Assembly: GCA_002162955.1 (NCBI GenBank)
Contig: MABD01000055.1
Location: 86,631 to 150,630 of the forward strand
Reading direction: 5' to 3'
DNA length: 64,000 nt
Source of the DNA: Gammaproteobacteria bacterium 45_16_T64
GTDB taxonomy: Bacteria > Pseudomonadota > Gammaproteobacteria > Pseudomonadales > Ketobacteraceae
Shown: positions 1 through 9,326 of the stretch, piece by piece
How the letters are laid out: each line of letters starts with the position of its first letter
Numbering within the stretch: the first letter of the stretch is position 1
Position numbers and translations under genes: made by a program
Notes under the pieces: model-generated
Databases searched by the model: none
What the model saw: only the letters and a program-made list of their open reading frames with translations
Told to the model about the DNA's origin: nothing

Positions 1-82
1 CGATGTTGCGTACTATAAGATGGAGATAAACATCACTTCTCAGTAAGAAATCCTATAGGCACGCGTAAAAAGATCAATGCAA

Positions 83-1060
83 TCATGATTTATGAACCGG
101 TGTATATAGTATTTTTTGAAAAGTAAAATCGTCAATCCTCGATATTACACGGGTAACAATTGCGATAATGATACAAGTGAACAATATTCTTCCCCATAAA
201 ATCGCATTGATATCTGCCCCCATTAGCAACATTAATAAAGTATCTTCTATTATGCTATGAAGCAGTCCTAGTAATAACATTGCAGTAAAAATATCACGTG
301 CTGGAATATGACCCTTCTTTGCTTCGTTAATTAGCAATCCTCCACCGAACGATAGCCCTAGCGTGATACCGATAATCGTTAAGGTTGATGCTTTCTCGCC
401 TATACCAAGTATTCGCAATAATGGCTGCAACAGGATTAACATCAACTTCTCTACACCCATTACTTTCAGTATTTTCAAAAAAAATAACAAAACGATAATG
501 ATCAATTGTATAGATAATAGATTTTTTCCTTGCTCTAGCAACCAACCCGCAACACTTTCATCATGGCTGGGTTCTGGCTGCCAGGCCAATATACTGGGCT
601 GCTGTAGCCAATCCCCGTAACTATATGTGATAAAAATAAGCCAACCAAATAGAAGGCCACCGCCAATTCTAGCGACAAGAGTAACCCAAATATTAACTCC
701 GGCTTTCTTTGCTATTGCCCCTTCCAGAGGAAGTCCATGAGCAATCAGCATCATCCCACTAAGCACAGACACCTGCGCTATCGATAGCGGCTGATTAGCC
801 GTAAGATCCACAAAAACAAGAATACCCACATATATATTCGTCATTATCGTGGTTGCCCATACCAATCCCATTGATTCAGGCAGACCCACAAAATTCATTA
901 ATGGGGCCAAGACTACACCCAAATATTCAGTGAATCCCAACATATCCAGTACTTTAATGATGACAATGGCAGGAATCATTATCTTAAACAATGTATAGGA
1001 CACGTCGAAAATTTCTTTTCCGAGCTCTTTAAAAAAAAGTCCGATGGAAGCAGTATTCAT
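83..1060 (-). CDS. Nucleoside-recognition (Gate) domain membrane protein
   Basis: A 325-residue polytopic inner-membrane protein with roughly eight hydrophobic segments and two homologous halves. Each half carries the glycine-rich stretch typical of the Gate / nucleoside-recognition family (for example GGGLLINEAKKG near residue 245). Family members share the fold of concentrative nucleoside transporter gates, but most have no proven substrate. The gene reads leftward and stands alone, with its stop 82 bases from the window edge. The ATG at 1060 has no strong ribosome binding site, but the N-terminus (amphipathic, then a hydrophobic helix) looks complete. The family call is fairly sure; the transported molecule is unknown. 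Confidence 0.7.
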   Translation of the reverse strand: MNTASIGLFFKELGKEIFDVSYTLFKIMIPAIVIIKVLDMLGFTEYLGVVLAPLMNFVGLPESMGLVWATTIMTNIYVGILVFVDLTANQPLSIAQVSVLSGMMLIAHGLPLEGAIAKKAGVNIWVTLVARIGGGLLFGWLIFITYSYGDWLQQPSILAWQPEPSHDESVAGWLLEQGKNLLSIQLIIIVLLFFLKILKVMGVEKLMLILLQPLLRILGIGEKASTLTIIGITLGLSFGGGLLINEAKKGHIPARDIFTAMLLLGLLHSIIEDTLLMLLMGADINAILWGRILFTCIIIAIVTRVISRIDDFTFQKILYTPVHKS

Positions 1061-1200
1061 ATTGGGTAAAATTTCTATGCGGTGTTAATGACAATCGAAG
1101 CCAAGCTACAATTCCGGTATTTTCGAGCTCAAATATATCCCAATTTTATTACACTCTCATGTCAAGTCACTCGTAAAATGCTATTGACAAGTCCACCCCA

Positions 1201-1542
1201 CTAACACGACACCTCCATTTCTTCTTCTAGCTTCTGAATATCACTAATAATGCGAACAAACTTCACGCCATAATCAGTTAATTGATACTCCACTCGAGGC
1301 GGTACTTCGGGAAACGATAATTTTTGTAAAATCCCAAACTTAACGTTTGTTCGTAGACAATCGTTTAATACCTTTGTACTTAACCCCTCCACGTTTCTCA
1401 CGATTTCGCCCGGCCGATTGACATCTTTAACGATAAGATCCAACACTGTGAGTGACCACTTACAGCGAAATATCGATTCAATCAGTCCGCCGGTTTTTAC
1501 CGGAGCAATTTTTCTTGTGACCTGCACAGCTTGCTTCACCAT
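1201..1542 (-). CDS. HxlR-family transcriptional regulator
   Basis: A winged-helix DNA-binding protein of the HxlR/YodB family. The signature runs through the protein: KWSLTVLDLI helix, LSTKVLNDCLRTNVKFGIL recognition region, then the wing PPRVEYQLTDYG. A longer frame begins at a TTG (1554), but that codon lies inside a repeated operator-like sequence, so the ATG at 1542 (113 aa) is preferred. HxlR proteins often sense electrophiles or oxidants through a cysteine; cysteines here include one in the KWSLTV helix region and one at the C-terminus. It is divergent from the SDR gene at 1702, which it probably controls. Confidence 0.8.
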   Translation of the reverse strand: MVKQAVQVTRKIAPVKTGGLIESIFRCKWSLTVLDLIVKDVNRPGEIVRNVEGLSTKVLNDCLRTNVKFGILQKLSFPEVPPRVEYQLTDYGVKFVRIISDIQKLEEEMEVSC

Positions 1543-1552
1543 AATTACTACC

Positions 1553-1590
1553 AAAAAGTACCTACCCTACAAAAAAGTACCTACTTTTCA
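1553..1590. promoter_or_regulatory. Operator-like repeat between HxlR and SDR genes
   Basis: The 13-base unit AAAAAGTACCTAC occurs twice (1553-1565 and 1572-1584), 19 bases apart, which is close to two helical turns. The second copy runs into a dyad, AAAAGTA-CC-TACTTTT (1573-1588). TACT/AGTA half-sites are characteristic of HxlR-family operators. The position, immediately upstream of the regulator start and facing the SDR gene, fits autoregulation plus control of the SDR. Confidence 0.55.
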
Positions 1591-1701
1591 GCATGGTAAT
1601 CGCCCTATACATTATTAAACCAACGCCAAGCATGCAGTGTTTGGGTCACTGAAACAACCCCTAACAAGGGTCTTGTGAAATTGTATAGATGGAGTCACAT
1701 A

Positions 1702-2469
1702 ATGTCTGAACAAAATAATATTGTAATGTATGTTATCGGGGGAAGTAGTGGTATCGGCATGGAAACCGCAAAGCGCCTGTTAGAAAAAGGTTACCCCGTC
1801 TGCATCACAGGTAGAACCCCTAGGCACCTCGAATCAGCGCAGCAGCAACTCAGTCGTTATGGCGACGTTGAAGTTTACCGTACCGATCTATATCAGCAAG
1901 AAGACGTTAACGCGTTAGCAGATAAAATTGATCAAGAGACTCGTCATATAAAATATCTAGTGAATGCCGCAGGCTGCTTTATCCCAAAGCCATTCTTAGC
2001 ACATGAGCGAGAAGATTTCGATTGTTACCATAATATAAATAAAGCGTTATTCTTGATTACACAAGCAGTCATTAAGAATATGCAACGCCATCAATCGGGG
2101 TCGATTGTTAACATTGGTTCCATGTGGGCTAAACAAGCGGTCAAAGCAACACCGTCATCAGCATACTCTATGGCCAAAGCGGGCTTGCATGCATTAACAC
2201 AACATCTCGCAATGGAATTTTCCGATGACAATATCCGTGTAAATGCAGTATCACCCGCCATAGTCCGCACTGCCGTTTACGAAAGTTTTATACCAACCGA
2301 CGAAATAGATTCGACACTTGCCTCCTTCAACGGCCTTCATCCGCTGGGGCGCATTGGCGAACCAGCAGATATCGCGAGTGTGATCGAATTTCTATTATCC
2401 GAAGAAAGCAGCTGGGTGACTGGAGCGATCTGGGATGTGGACGGTGGTGTAATGGCCGGTAGAAACTAA
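1702..2469 (+). CDS. SDR-family NAD(P)-dependent oxidoreductase
   Basis: A classical short-chain dehydrogenase of 255 residues. The cofactor motif GGSSGIG is at residues 13-19, NAAG at 88-91, and the catalytic residues are Ser140, Tyr155 and Lys159 (YSMAK). The C-terminal DVDGGVMAG is the usual end of the fold. A GTG at 1675 would add nine residues; the ATG at 1702 is chosen because GGAG lies 8 bases upstream and the Rossmann strand then begins at the usual distance. The substrate is unknown. The divergent HxlR regulator suggests induction by a reactive carbonyl, quinone or similar compound (inference). Confidence 0.85.
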   Translation: MSEQNNIVMYVIGGSSGIGMETAKRLLEKGYPVCITGRTPRHLESAQQQLSRYGDVEVYRTDLYQQEDVNALADKIDQETRHIKYLVNAAGCFIPKPFLAHEREDFDCYHNINKALFLITQAVIKNMQRHQSGSIVNIGSMWAKQAVKATPSSAYSMAKAGLHALTQHLAMEFSDDNIRVNAVSPAIVRTAVYESFIPTDEIDSTLASFNGLHPLGRIGEPADIASVIEFLLSEESSWVTGAIWDVDGGVMAGRN

Positions 2470-2482
2470 GTTTTTCATTTTC

Positions 2483-2509
2483 ATAGGGGCAGGTTTTATC
2501 AGCCCCTAT
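2483..2509 (+). terminator. Stem-loop after SDR gene
   Basis: A perfect 8-bp stem ATAGGGGC / GCCCCTAT with an 11-base loop starts 14 bases after the SDR stop. It is followed only by a short TTTA, so it is a probable but weak intrinsic terminator. Confidence 0.5.
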
Positions 2510-2900
2510 TTACCCGCACTATTGACCACAAGGTTATGTTAAAAAGTAACAAGCTTATAACTACAATTAAGGCAGTATCGTTTATATAAAGTGGATAGTG
2601 ATTTCGCCTCTAGAAAATAGCGTAAGTGTAAGATACGCTGACATCCATTGCCTATTCGAACTTATACATCATCCAAATTCTATTTTTGTTAACTTTCAGT
2701 TAGTTATCTAAGATGCGATTGCAATCAATATAACGTTTATTTTAGAATTATCACAACACACTTGTCGACAAAATTCACATAACATTTATTACAAAATCAG
2801 CACACCATTTTAATCGATTGAATTATTTGTCCTTTCTATCTCTGGTATATAACTTGCGTATTTAATTAACTCGCCAAAAAATATTTGGACATAAATAATC
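2510..2900. other. AT-rich intergenic region upstream of PEP-CTERM gene
   Basis: About 390 bases without a coding frame. It is strongly AT-rich toward its right end and should carry the promoter of the lectin-like gene; a GTATATAAC stretch near 2845-2853 is a possible -10 region, but I find no convincing -35 at the right distance. No RNA gene or repeat was recognised. Confidence 0.4.
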
Positions 2901-3461
2901 ATGAAAAAATACGCTGCTGCCGCTCTCATCACTTTTTCCACACTATCTATGTTAAGTAATAGTGTAAATGCTGTGCCTATGACCTGGGGTGCTAATGGGC
3001 ACGAGTACGAGGTGATCTACGCTCCTTCAACCTCATGGAGTATTGCTCGAACGCAGGCACAAGCATTAGGCTCTGGGTGGGACCTCGCAACAATAACCTC
3101 GCTCGCGGAGCAGAATTTCATTACTAGCATGCTTGGCCCAGCTTCTGGGGCGCTAATCGAATATTATATTGGAGGCGTATTCACCACGGAATGGACCTGG
3201 GTAACTGGGGAAATTTTCGACTTTACCTATTGGGGAGCCGGTGAACCGAATAACAATGCAGGAGAGCCACATATTGCCTTAGATGGTCGATTTAATGCTG
3301 GAAATTGGGGGTGGAATGACTATACCGGAGCAGGCTCAGGTTTCGTCCACGGCTACGTTGTAGAAAAACATACGATCGAAATAGCAGAACCCGGTACATT
3401 ATCACTGTTCGGTCTAGGGTTACTAATGCTTGGATTACGACGACGCTACACTCGACGTTAA
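2901..3461 (+). CDS. C-type-lectin-like PEP-CTERM secreted protein
   Basis: A 186-residue exported protein. Residues 1-24 form a signal peptide ending in VNA. The middle is a C-type lectin-like domain with its typical landmarks: WSIARTQAQALG (helix 1), LATITSLAEQNFI, then WGAGEPNNNAGE and WNDY, corresponding to the EPN and WND calcium/sugar-site motifs. The C-terminus has the PEP-CTERM sorting signal: EPGTLSLFGLGLLMLGLRRR, i.e. the PEP-like triplet, a membrane helix and an arginine cluster, normally cut by exosortase. No exosortase is in the window. A likely surface or matrix protein binding carbohydrate; the ligand is unknown. It stands alone with its own terminator. Confidence 0.8.
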   Translation: MKKYAAAALITFSTLSMLSNSVNAVPMTWGANGHEYEVIYAPSTSWSIARTQAQALGSGWDLATITSLAEQNFITSMLGPASGALIEYYIGGVFTTEWTWVTGEIFDFTYWGAGEPNNNAGEPHIALDGRFNAGNWGWNDYTGAGSGFVHGYVVEKHTIEIAEPGTLSLFGLGLLMLGLRRRYTRR

Positions 3462-3498
3462 ATCTAAAGCTAACCAAAAAATAAATCAGACGTCCCTC

Positions 3499-3528
3499 TA
3501 AAAGCTTCCTTATACAAGGAAGCTTTTA
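3499..3528. terminator. Intrinsic terminator, 13-bp stem
   Basis: A perfect 13-bp stem (3499-3511 / 3516-3528) around the tetraloop ATAC, ending in TTTT and flanked by A/T on both sides. It can serve the PEP-CTERM gene and probably transcripts from the convergent aldolase gene as well. Confidence 0.75.
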
Positions 3529-3649
3529 CTATTTTCGAATAAACCTAAAAATTATCCTGCGGAAGCCTCGCCCACTTTATCTCGAGAAACACTTGCATCA
3601 GTCTCGATGGCAAGGTGATTAGAATCACTCTCTGTATCCTATCTACAAT

Positions 3650-4396
3650 TCACTCCTTATACGAAGGATCTATCTTATCTATTTTGCGGACCATCGCATT
3701 AAATTCTAACTCACCCCATTCCGCCCCCGCAGTTTGAATACTCAACAATCTTTCCGTCATATCACCAATGGCTTCAGATACTCGGATAAGTGGCCTACCG
3801 GTAGCATCGGCCTCCATTTGAACTTCACAGGCTCGTTGCAATACCCACATGTTAGCAAAGGCAGCTGGAATGCTATTACCACAGGTTAATAAGCCATGAC
3901 TACGAAGAATAGCAAAGTTCTTATCCCCTAAATTTTGTACCAGTTTTTCTTTTTCTCCATCCATTACTGTGATGCCTTCAAAGTCGTGATAAGCCACACG
4001 GTTATGCAGTAACACTGAGTAAAAGTTATCGATACGCAGGCCATCTTGCTGACAGGCAACTGCCATTCCGGCGTTGGTATGGGTATGGGCAATACAGTGC
4101 GCATCAGGGCGTGCCTCATGAATGGTCGAATGTATCAGCATACCGGCGGGGTTTACTTTGTATTGTGTAGGTTCAAGAATATTGCCAGAAATGTCTACCT
4201 TAACTAAGTTCGACGCAGTTACTTCGCTGTACAACAACCCATAGGGATTAATAAGGAAAGCATCACTTTCACCAGGAATCTTCACAGTAATATGGTTGAA
4301 GATCATCTCGCTCCATCCCATGTTATCGAAAATGCGATAACATGCTGCGAGTTTCACTCTAAGCTCTTTCTCTACATCGGATTGATGATCATTCAT
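3650..4396 (-). CDS. Class II aldolase/adducin family protein
   Basis: A 248-residue protein with the fold of fuculose-1-phosphate aldolase and adducin head domains. The zinc ligands are visible as HTHTNAG (His104, His106) and His167 in RSHGLLTCG. The SEMIFNHITVKIPG and INPYGLLYSEVTASNLV stretches match the family. The length is normal for the decarboxylase-like/adducin subgroup. These enzymes usually cleave or rearrange small hydroxy-keto compounds; the substrate here cannot be read from sequence or context. Single gene, leftward, start ATG at 4396. Confidence 0.8.
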   Translation of the reverse strand: MNDHQSDVEKELRVKLAACYRIFDNMGWSEMIFNHITVKIPGESDAFLINPYGLLYSEVTASNLVKVDISGNILEPTQYKVNPAGMLIHSTIHEARPDAHCIAHTHTNAGMAVACQQDGLRIDNFYSVLLHNRVAYHDFEGITVMDGEKEKLVQNLGDKNFAILRSHGLLTCGNSIPAAFANMWVLQRACEVQMEADATGRPLIRVSEAIGDMTERLLSIQTAGAEWGELEFNAMVRKIDKIDPSYKE

Positions 4397-4626
4397 TATC
4401 GAGGGCCTTTATGTTATGAGAATCCATTCAGTATAATAGATTCCATTGATTTTTTACCGCCTCCTTACATCCATCCCGCGAGAAAGTATCCGCCACTACA
4501 TTAACGACCTTAGCCAATACAATATAGGTAATTTGGCCAATAGGAACCCCAAAATATTGACTATAATCTATACTCCAACATCCGCTGCCCAAGACATAAT
4601 GTATTTCCATCGCATCAGAGCTAAAT

Positions 4627-5421
4627 ATGAAGTTATTACATACTCTTACATATCTGCTTCTCTCTTATTTAGTCAGCGCTCCTTCCGCCGCAGATGAAGT
4701 ACAGCTATCTGCAACGACATTTTCAGATGGTAGCCACCAGTATTATCATGAATTACTACTAAGGGCATTAGAGCAAAATGGCCACCAACTTAGTTTCGAC
4801 AACATATCTGACAAATCCCAACAATGGATTACAGCATCTCTTCGTAGGGGACTGCTGTCGATTCATTGGTTCTTGCAAACAAAGGAAAGGGACGAATTAT
4901 TTATCCCCATTAAGGTTAACCTAACCAATGGATTGATTGGAAATAGGGTTCTACTGATACCAAAGAATAGCCAGCCTATCTATGACAATATCTCAAATTT
5001 AGCCGAATTTCGGGAGCTTAATTTGTCCTCCGCTTTAGGAAAAAACTGGTATGACGCCAAGGTATGGAAGCATAATAGTCTGAAGTATCTAGAGATTGTT
5101 AAGTGGAGAAATATTTACTCGATGCTTGAATCTAAAAACAGGGGCATTGATTATTTTCCTCGCGGCGTCAACGAGATTCTTCCTGAATTAAGAGAACACC
5201 CTAATTTGGAAATCGAGAAAAATCTTGTTTTTTCGTATGACAGGGACTTTATATTTTATTTGGCAAAATCCAAGTCACATCTACAACCAATTATTGAACA
5301 GTCACTGCTAAAAGCAAGAGATAGCGGGCTAATGAATACTCTTATCGAGCACTATTGGTATGAGAATTTGTCTCAGCTAAATGTTAAACATCGAACCCCT
5401 ATACTCTTGAAGACCCCTTAA
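4627..5421 (+). CDS. Periplasmic solute-binding-like protein
   Basis: A 264-residue protein with a signal peptide (cut near SAPSAA, residue ~22), followed by a domain resembling the type 3 extracellular solute-binding fold: an N-terminal beta-alpha segment, the LIGNRVLLIPKNS crossover and the C-terminal LLKARDSGLMNTLIEHYW helix. No transporter genes are adjacent. Such orphan proteins are common in marine Gammaproteobacteria and may act as sensors for membrane kinases. The DISM hybrid kinase next door, convergent at 5489, is a possible partner only by proximity. Confidence 0.6.
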   Translation: MKLLHTLTYLLLSYLVSAPSAADEVQLSATTFSDGSHQYYHELLLRALEQNGHQLSFDNISDKSQQWITASLRRGLLSIHWFLQTKERDELFIPIKVNLTNGLIGNRVLLIPKNSQPIYDNISNLAEFRELNLSSALGKNWYDAKVWKHNSLKYLEIVKWRNIYSMLESKNRGIDYFPRGVNEILPELREHPNLEIEKNLVFSYDRDFIFYLAKSKSHLQPIIEQSLLKARDSGLMNTLIEHYWYENLSQLNVKHRTPILLKTP

Positions 5422-5488
5422 CCCCTCCTCAATATCAACAAAATAATTTATCTCTCGAAAAAACCTATCATCCTTGCCCCTATAAATT

Positions 5489-7903
5489 CTACGACTGAAT
5501 ACTGGCTTTAATTCTATTCAGGTCATAGGGTTTTGGCAAATACCCAGTAAACCCTGCCGATGAAAATTGTTTGATACTTTCTTCGTCTACGCTACCTGTC
5601 AACGCGTATATTGAAGTTTCGCCCCCCTTTTCTCGTAGTAATTTAACCGCTGCAACACCATCCATGATCGGCATATTGATATCCATAAAGATCACATCAA
5701 ATTCTTCAGTCAATACACGGGCTATCGCTTCAACACCGTCGCTAACGCAAACGCTGGAAACACCAAGTTTTCCCAAATGAAAACCTAATAGCTTTGTATT
5801 CACGGGATTATCATCGACAACCAAAACTCGCTTACTCTCCAGTAATACACTATTACCATCGACCTCTTTCCCCTCCTCTAATTTTTGATTGCATTGCGTA
5901 TCGACTTGATCAAACAGACCTCCCTCATCGATCCATTCACACTCGCTAAGATCACCGGGATCTACAGTAATGGTAAAATCACTCCCCTTTCCAAACTCAC
6001 TCCGTACAGCAATATCTCCCCCTAAACGATTAGCGATAATTTTACTCAAATAGAGACCAAGCCCGGTGCCACCAAAATTTCGTGTAGTAGAGCTATCCGC
6101 TTGAGAGAATGCAGAAAACAATTTATCCTGCACATCTCCTTTTATCCCAATCCCAGTATCAATCACTGAAAAATAGATCACACCTTCGTCGCAACGAACT
6201 TGAAGTAAAACCCCGCCTTTTTTAGTGAATTTAATCGCGTTTGAACACAAATTTATGAGAGCCTGCTTTAAACGTGTAGGGTCCGTTTTGATTCGCTTTG
6301 GAATAGGATAAATACACTCCGCCCTAAAATAAATACCCTGATTATCAGCCAATACTTGCATAAAGTTTTGCAAATCACCAACCAGTGAGAGGACGTTAAC
6401 AGGCATTATCTCAACGTCCATCTTTTGGGATTCAATCTTAGATAAATCCAATATATCGTTAATCAACTGCAACATATATTGTGCACTTTGATTAATAGTT
6501 TTGATGTTCTTATCTTTGTCTTGAACCGATATATCCGTATTTCTTGATAATTCCGAATATCCTAATATTGCGGTCAACGGCGTTCTAAACTCATGACTCA
6601 TTGTGGCAAAAAACTGCGTCTTCGCTTGATTTACTTCTTTCTCCTTCTCAGTATTTTCGCGTTCTTGCATCGCCTCAATACGAGCCCGTTGCCTTTCCTT
6701 CTTCAGAGAATTAATTCTAAATCCAAGCCCGAAAGACAATAACATCGCCTCAATCATATTCGATATTTGCAGCATATGTTCGGTCGCAGTACTAAATGGA
6801 ACAATACCGAAGTTACCAAAAATGTGGGTCACTCCACCGACAATAATGACAACCCATGCGAACAAATAAAATTTTGCCAATATTTGTCCCTGGCGTAATA
6901 CATACAGCGCACTGAGAATGACTAACGTTCCCGCTACAAGCATGGCCAGTACAATCAGCATAATAAGCTCAATGGATGGCATCACAAGTGCCCAAGCTCC
7001 CAACCCCCAGGATACTGCCTCCATGACCTTCAACGATTGATCATAGCGAGTACTATAAGTGACCACCGATAAATACACGCGCCCAAATGCCGTCGCTAGG
7101 GCAACCGAAATCGCGACAAATGCAACGTATAATTTGAAATCCCATATCCCATTATCATGCCATAGATATTCACTTCCGAATCCACGATCAATAATCGAAA
7201 AGAAAATAAGGGATGCGATAAAAAGCACGTAATAAAGAAAGCTTCTATCCCTAGTACTAAAATAGATGAACATGTTGTATATCAGCATTGCTAACATACA
7301 ACCAAAATAGCCGCCTTGTAGCAGTATATACACCTTGTCGTTCGCATCAAAAACCTCAGGTTCCCACAGATGTATTGGCACTGCCAAAGCAAACTTATTC
7401 TCCAACCGAAGATAGGCAACCTGATGCTGCCCAACGTCCAGCGCTATCGGAAATATGGGGTGTCTATGCGGTACAGCTCGACTTGTTATCGAGTCACTCG
7501 AGGTTATGGATATAACATCGGTAATCTCTGGCTTTGATTGGTCGCCAGAAACAAGGTATAGCTGGGCGGAAGTGATTTTTGGGTAGGCTATATCAAGATA
7601 GAACTCTTTCGCGAATGCGGAGGTATTCACAAGCTCAGCCTTTAGCCAATAAGTCGAACTGGTAAACCCAAAACTGATTGAGGAACGATCGATACTATGC
7701 CATTGATAATGGCTGGGCTTGCTAATGATATCTTGAGGCGATACCAAACCTGTATTATCCTCAAAATACGTGAATTTAGACGTCACTAAGGCATTAACAT
7801 TCCGTACATTGGATACATCAACCACGCCACTAATAGCGTTGCTTCCAAGGAATGATAATCCTAGCAGTAAGAAGAGCCTAAGAGAGCACCAGTGATTTCC
7901 CAT
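5489..7903 (-). CDS. 7TMR-DISM hybrid histidine kinase
   Basis: A large membrane sensor. From the chosen ATG (804 aa) there is a signal sequence, a periplasmic DISMED2 beta-sandwich (about 30-180), a seven-helix DISM membrane region (about 190-395), a coiled linker, a HisKA domain with the phospho-accepting histidine in ATMSHEFRTPL (His437), an HATPase domain (DTGIGIKGD, GGTGLGLYLSK) and a C-terminal receiver with Asp741 (FMDINMP). The longest frame starts at a GTG (7939), but ATG 7903 leads straight into the signal peptide. DISMED2 domains are thought to bind carbohydrate-like ligands. No Hpt or response-regulator partner is adjacent, so the output is unknown. Confidence 0.85.
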   Translation of the reverse strand: MGNHWCSLRLFLLLGLSFLGSNAISGVVDVSNVRNVNALVTSKFTYFEDNTGLVSPQDIISKPSHYQWHSIDRSSISFGFTSSTYWLKAELVNTSAFAKEFYLDIAYPKITSAQLYLVSGDQSKPEITDVISITSSDSITSRAVPHRHPIFPIALDVGQHQVAYLRLENKFALAVPIHLWEPEVFDANDKVYILLQGGYFGCMLAMLIYNMFIYFSTRDRSFLYYVLFIASLIFFSIIDRGFGSEYLWHDNGIWDFKLYVAFVAISVALATAFGRVYLSVVTYSTRYDQSLKVMEAVSWGLGAWALVMPSIELIMLIVLAMLVAGTLVILSALYVLRQGQILAKFYLFAWVVIIVGGVTHIFGNFGIVPFSTATEHMLQISNMIEAMLLSFGLGFRINSLKKERQRARIEAMQERENTEKEKEVNQAKTQFFATMSHEFRTPLTAILGYSELSRNTDISVQDKDKNIKTINQSAQYMLQLINDILDLSKIESQKMDVEIMPVNVLSLVGDLQNFMQVLADNQGIYFRAECIYPIPKRIKTDPTRLKQALINLCSNAIKFTKKGGVLLQVRCDEGVIYFSVIDTGIGIKGDVQDKLFSAFSQADSSTTRNFGGTGLGLYLSKIIANRLGGDIAVRSEFGKGSDFTITVDPGDLSECEWIDEGGLFDQVDTQCNQKLEEGKEVDGNSVLLESKRVLVVDDNPVNTKLLGFHLGKLGVSSVCVSDGVEAIARVLTEEFDVIFMDINMPIMDGVAAVKLLREKGGETSIYALTGSVDEESIKQFSSAGFTGYLPKPYDLNRIKASIQS

Positions 7904-8258
7904 TAATAAGCTTATAACGTCATTTTCCGATAGAAACACTAAGCATAGATTAAACTTTCACCATCAACAAAAATACAACATCAGTAATAGGGCTCACGTC
8001 CACCTATTGCAACAAACTCTAATAAAAACAACAATCTAGCGACACCGCACATGTAAATATGACTCAAGCAATATGTATACCTATAATAGCAGATAGCCTA
8101 TCAACACTACCGAGACAATATAGGTTGGATGTATAGAAACGTTAAGTCATTCAACGTATATTGACCGCAATTTAGCAATACTGCCGTTGTCATACAGATA
8201 CCACACTCAAAAGTTAGGGTGTTTAAACGTGCTATGACATTGACTGGATGGAGAATTA
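7904..8258. other. Intergenic region between divergent genes
   Basis: About 350 bases separating the DISM kinase and the SdiA-regulated-type gene. It must contain two divergent promoters. I see short AT-rich tracts but no operator, stem-loop or small gene that I can defend. Confidence 0.35.
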
Positions 8259-9197
8259 ATGATTATACGAAAACATATAATAAAATATCGTAATCTCTAT
8301 TTTCTAAGTAGCTTGCCAATGACAGGGGTGTTAGCTTTTTTTTCACACACACCTTCAATGCCAACAGATCACTACTTATCGAATAGCATCAACCTACATC
8401 ACTACCGAGTAAAGGCCCCGCCGGTTGCACTCAGAGGTATACACAATAACGCTTCAGGCCTGACTTATAACGCCGAGACTGGCACCCTATTTGCCGCGAT
8501 CAATAACCCAGAGCAAATTATCGAGCTAACCACACAAGGTACGATATTGCGACGCATCCCTCTTGAAGGGTTTGAAGACACAGAAGGCATCACTCACTTG
8601 GGTGGGCATGAATTTGCCATTACCGAGGAGCGAAAACGTAGCGTTGTAATAATCACAATCGATGCGGACACTCAAGCGTTAAGCCGCGCACAGCTGCGTA
8701 GCTTTTCCCTGCCTAAGCCTGTGGCCGATAATAATGGTTTTGAAGGAATTACCTCCGACCCGAAATCTGGACGACTTTTCATTTCCAATGAAAAATCTCC
8801 ACGCGAGCTACTACAAATTGATGGCTTTATCGGTGAGGATCTTGGCGTATCGGTATCTATTCCTTGGAATCTAGAGACTTCATCGCTCAACAATGACGAT
8901 GTCTCTGGGCTATATTTTGATGCACACTACAATCATCTTTTACTATTAAGCGATGAATCCAAACAAGTCATCGAAACCAATCTACAAGGTGAAAAAATTA
9001 GTCGATTGGATCTCAGTAGTTACAACAACGACTTGGGATATGAAATACCACAACCAGAGGGAATTACCCTGGGCGAAGACAGGACCTTATACATTCTAAG
9101 TGAGCCCAATCTCTTTTTTCAGTTTTCACCCAAAGTGGCTATAGAGCCGAATCCAATAACACCCAACCCTGAAGCCACATTATTAACTGAACGATAA
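8259..9197 (+). CDS. SdiA-regulated-domain (beta-propeller) protein
   Basis: A 312-residue protein with an N-terminal hydrophobic segment (about residues 12-28) and then the SdiA-regulated domain, an NHL/YncE-like six-bladed propeller. Family landmarks are ASGLTYNAETGTLFAAINNP, LEGFEDTEGITHLG and the repeated FEGITSDPKSGRLFISNE and PEGITLGEDRTLYILSEPN. Homologues are periplasmic or membrane-anchored proteins of uncertain function, named after an E. coli member controlled by the LuxR-type receptor SdiA. GGAG lies upstream of the ATG. It converges on the LuxR-type regulator at 9327. Confidence 0.8.
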   Translation: MIIRKHIIKYRNLYFLSSLPMTGVLAFFSHTPSMPTDHYLSNSINLHHYRVKAPPVALRGIHNNASGLTYNAETGTLFAAINNPEQIIELTTQGTILRRIPLEGFEDTEGITHLGGHEFAITEERKRSVVIITIDADTQALSRAQLRSFSLPKPVADNNGFEGITSDPKSGRLFISNEKSPRELLQIDGFIGEDLGVSVSIPWNLETSSLNNDDVSGLYFDAHYNHLLLLSDESKQVIETNLQGEKISRLDLSSYNNDLGYEIPQPEGITLGEDRTLYILSEPNLFFQFSPKVAIEPNPITPNPEATLLTER

Positions 9198-9206
9198 ACA
9201 CTTTCT

Positions 9207-9229
9207 GATATTGCATTTCTCGCAATATC
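9207..9229. terminator. Stem-loop between convergent genes
   Basis: A perfect 8-bp inverted repeat GATATTGC / GCAATATC with a 7-base loop, 10 bases after the propeller gene. There is no strong T run, so termination activity is only probable. Confidence 0.4.
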
Positions 9230-9326
9230 GCCATTACTCAACACAATCCAAATGCGATGGAACGCTGTTTTTCCAATTACCCAAGTATATTGCGTTATTT
9301 CGCCATCAATATTCTCCAGAATAAAA

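Noticed and set aside
3615..3628. Small palindrome GTGATT-AG-AATCAC
   Set aside because: Only 6-bp arms between convergent genes, with no T tract; could be chance.
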